The translations under genes and the position numbers were made by a program. Source: UMGS1851 sp900555605 (GTDB lineage Bacteria; Bacillota; Clostridia; UBA1212; UBA1255). From it: a stretch of DNA of 13,762 nt. The notes under the pieces are model-generated. The model ran no database searches and was not told the DNA's origin. It was given only the letters and a program-made list of their open reading frames with translations. The stretch is from the NCBI GenBank assembly GCA_902472555.1, contig CABROF010000066.1, forward strand, positions 1 to 13,762, in the 5' to 3' direction. The first letter of the stretch is position 1; the number at the start of each line of letters is the position of its first letter. Shown one piece after another: positions 12,150 through 13,762 of the stretch.

Positions 12150-13165
12150 ATACCCTTTATGTGATATCTCCGGATGCGTATTTGTCATTAGATGGAGAAA
12201 ATGTCGTGATTCTGCGGGGAGAGCAGGCAACGGGACGTTTTCCGCTGCATAATTTTGAAGGGATTGTTACCTTCGGATATACCGGAGCCAGCCCGGCCTT
12301 GATGGGCGCGTGTGCAAAAAAGAATATTTCATTATGTTTTCTGTCTGCCCACGGCCGCTTTTTGGCCCGCGTAACAGGTGAGACCCGCGGAAACGTGCTG
12401 CTTCGCAAAAGACAGATGCAGCTTGCGGAGGATCCGGAAGAACGTATAAAAATAGCCCGTAATTTTATAACCGGAAAAATATTCAACGCAAGATGGGTAA
12501 TTGAGCGGGCTATCCGCGATTATTCTCTGCGGCTGAACGTTGAGATGCTGAAAACCGTATCAGATGCGCTGCAGCAGACGCTGCCCCGGGTTCGTGCCTG
12601 CGGAGCGCCTGATTTGCTGCGCGGTCTTGAGGGAGAAGCTGCCAATCGTTATTTCAGCGTGTTTGACCATCTGATTTTACAGCAAAAATCAGATTTCAGC
12701 TTTACGACCAGAAACCGACGGCCGCCGATGGATCCTGTAAATGCATTATTATCCTTTGTATACACGCTTCTGGCAAATGATACGGCTGCAGCGCTGGAAA
12801 CCGTGGGGCTTGATCCTTATATCGGGTTCATGCACGGCGACCGTCCGGGCCGTGCCTCTCTGGCTCTGGATTTGATGGAAGAATTCCGGAGCGTATCTGC
12901 CGACCGATTCGTGCTGTCTCTGATCAATCTGCGCAGAATCTCGGCAGAGGGTTTTACGAAAAGAGAGAATGGTTCTGTCATCATGTCCGACGAGACAAGA
13001 CGGACTGTTCTTTCCGCATGGCAGGCGCGAAAGCAGGAGACCATCAAGCATCCGTTCTTAGAGGAAAAGATTGAATGGGGACTTGTTCCGTATGTTCAGG
13101 CAATGCTTCTGGCGCGATACCTCCGGGGGGATCTGGATGAATATCCGCCCTTTTTATGGAAATAA
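12134..13165 (+). CDS. cas1: Cas1 integrase (type I-C)
   Basis: A 343-residue Cas1 that integrates prespacers at the leader-repeat junction as a complex with Cas2. The N-terminal beta domain (RKLLNTLYVISPDAYLSLDG, LHNFEGIVTFGYTGAS) and the helical catalytic domain are both complete. Metal ligands visible are E166 (GLEGEAANRYF), H234 (GFMHGDRPGRASLALDLMEEF) and an acid in that same segment (D246 or E249). The frame opens at 12053, but AAAGGAG (12118-12124) with a 9-nt spacing sets the start at ATG 12134, overlapping the cas4 end by 16 nt. Confidence 0.97.
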   Translation: MRKLLNTLYVISPDAYLSLDGENVVILRGEQATGRFPLHNFEGIVTFGYTGASPALMGACAKKNISLCFLSAHGRFLARVTGETRGNVLLRKRQMQLAEDPEERIKIARNFITGKIFNARWVIERAIRDYSLRLNVEMLKTVSDALQQTLPRVRACGAPDLLRGLEGEAANRYFSVFDHLILQQKSDFSFTTRNRRPPMDPVNALLSFVYTLLANDTAAALETVGLDPYIGFMHGDRPGRASLALDLMEEFRSVSADRFVLSLINLRRISAEGFTKRENGSVIMSDETRRTVLSAWQARKQETIKHPFLEEKIEWGLVPYVQAMLLARYLRGDLDEYPPFLWK

Positions 13166-13213
13166 ACTGCCGCCCGCATACAAATTGTATTTTATAGAAA
13201 ACTTTGTGAAAGG

Positions 13214-13516
13214 GTGAAGAGCAAATTGCTTGTACTGATTACTTATGATGTAAATACGGAGACAGCAGAAGGCCGTACACGCCTGCGTAGAATTGCAAAA
13301 CAATGCGTCAACTATGGTCAGCGTGTCCAAAACTCCGTATTTGAATGCAATTTAGATCCGGTGCAGTTTTGCGAACTAAAATATAAGCTCAAGAAGATCA
13401 TGGACGAGCATGCGGACAGCCTGCGTTTCTATAATTTGGGAAACCATTACAGTAAGAAAATCGAACACCTCGGCGTCAATCCCGGTTATGATGCAGAATC
13501 AACGTTGATCGTCTGA
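13214..13516 (+). CDS. cas2: Cas2 (type I-C adaptation protein)
   Basis: A 100-residue ferredoxin-fold protein that bridges two Cas1 dimers during spacer integration. LVLITYDVNTE at the start, GQRVQNSVFECNLDP in the middle, and SLRFYNLGNHY and HLGVNPG near the end are typical of type I-C Cas2. The start is uncertain: the GTG at 13214 touches its GAAAGG, whereas a TTG at 13226 would give the M-LVLITYD start usual in relatives with GAAGAG 4 nt ahead. A small palindrome ATACAA-A-TTGTAT (13178-13190) lies in the 48-bp gap after cas1. It ends the operon before the leader. Confidence 0.95.
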   Translation: MKSKLLVLITYDVNTETAEGRTRLRRIAKQCVNYGQRVQNSVFECNLDPVQFCELKYKLKKIMDEHADSLRFYNLGNHYSKKIEHLGVNPGYDAESTLIV

Positions 13517-13726
13517 ACTCGTTTTGGAGAATCGTTTTTGGCCTTTCCGGCTTGGTGCGAACCTGAAGCTCCCATAAATTCTCTATAAGGTTCGCACCAA
13601 AAAACGGGATCATTCTTGCAGATATACCCCGAGACATGACGAGGATGCACTGGTTTGAAAAAACGAATTTGTGCGATTTGCCTAAAAAATTGTTAATAAT
13701 GATTTCTTTTTTTGTATTGTTTTGCT
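13517..13726 (+). promoter_or_regulatory. CRISPR leader
   Basis: A 210-bp non-coding stretch between cas2 and the first repeat. Its last 50 bp are strongly AT-rich (AAAAAATTGTTAATAATG, then a T-rich run), as leaders usually are next to the array. It should hold the array promoter and the signals for spacer insertion. No clear -35/-10 pair is assigned. Confidence 0.8.
13552..13600. repeat. 13-bp perfect inverted repeat in the leader
   Basis: TTGGTGCGAACCT (13552-13564) and AGGTTCGCACCAA (13588-13600) are perfect complements, 23 bp apart. Read rightward it is followed by AAAAA, not T, so it is not a plus-strand terminator. It begins 36 bp after cas2 and may be a protein site or RNA hairpin in the leader. 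Confidence 0.8.
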
Positions 13727-13762
13727 GTCACCGCCCCTGCGGGCGGTGTGGATTGAAATCCA
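13727..13762 (+). CRISPR. Start of a type I-C CRISPR array (first repeat, then window ends)
   Basis: The 33-nt repeat at 13727-13759 starts GTCACCGCCCCTGC and ends GGTGTGGATTGAAAT. Stem CACCGCCC / GGGCGGTG (8 bp) with loop CTGC precedes TGGATTGAAAT, the 11-nt handle left by Cas5c cleavage. The GTC start and GTGGATTGAAA end are the usual type I-C repeat signature. Only three bases of the first spacer are in view, so repeat number and length are not confirmed here. Independent support is the pseudo-repeat at 7746-7770. Confidence 0.9.

Overview
The window looks like a chromosomal segment of an anaerobic Gram-positive bacterium, probably a gut-type Clostridium relative (Lachnospiraceae/Oscillospiraceae-like). 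This rests on strong AGGAGG-type ribosome sites, consensus sigma-A promoters, an oxygen-sensitive lifestyle gene (flavodiiron protein) and a Clostridia-style type I-C CRISPR-Cas locus. No rRNA or tRNA gene was seen, so the genus cannot be fixed.

Region 1 (1-2800) is GC-rich accessory DNA with a phage or mobile-island flavour. It holds the tail of an SH3-type protein, a leftward DUF4236/TM2 membrane protein, two small XRE-family regulators (the first lacks any usable start codon), a 37-residue small ORF behind a perfect consensus promoter that contains a perfect palindromic operator, and an intact IS30-family transposase. Region 2 (2800-3740) is AT-rich wreckage with no intact gene: a 3'-truncated IS30 remnant between 18-bp inverted repeats, an outer pair of IS30-like inverted repeats, and large hairpins. 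Region 3 (3757-5031) is a flavodiiron O2/NO reductase with its own promoter and terminator.

Region 4 (5070-13762) is a complete type I-C CRISPR-Cas locus. cas3 has its own promoter. cas5c-cas8c(-internal cas11c)-cas7c-cas4-cas1-cas2 run from a second promoter in the 224-bp cas3-cas5c gap, followed by a leader and the first CRISPR repeat, at which the window ends.

The most interesting object lies in the cas3-cas5c gap. A minus-strand small RNA gene (about 7770 down to 7681) has an extended -10 promoter placed so that transcription should begin on the first base of a shortened CRISPR repeat. That pseudo-repeat keeps the full 11-nt crRNA 5' handle. It is followed by a 22-nt guide and a terminator whose hairpin and U-tract work only on the minus strand. 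The guide matches 16 of 17 bases of the cas5c leader, next to a TTC (type I-C PAM) that overlaps the cas5c Shine-Dalgarno. The mismatches fall at guide positions 12 and then 18, the positions expected to be flipped out in type I R-loops. This is the architecture expected of a Cas-regulating crRNA-like RNA (CreR type): a short guide that would direct Cascade to repress its own operon without licensing cleavage. The sequence shows the architecture; the regulatory function is inferred.
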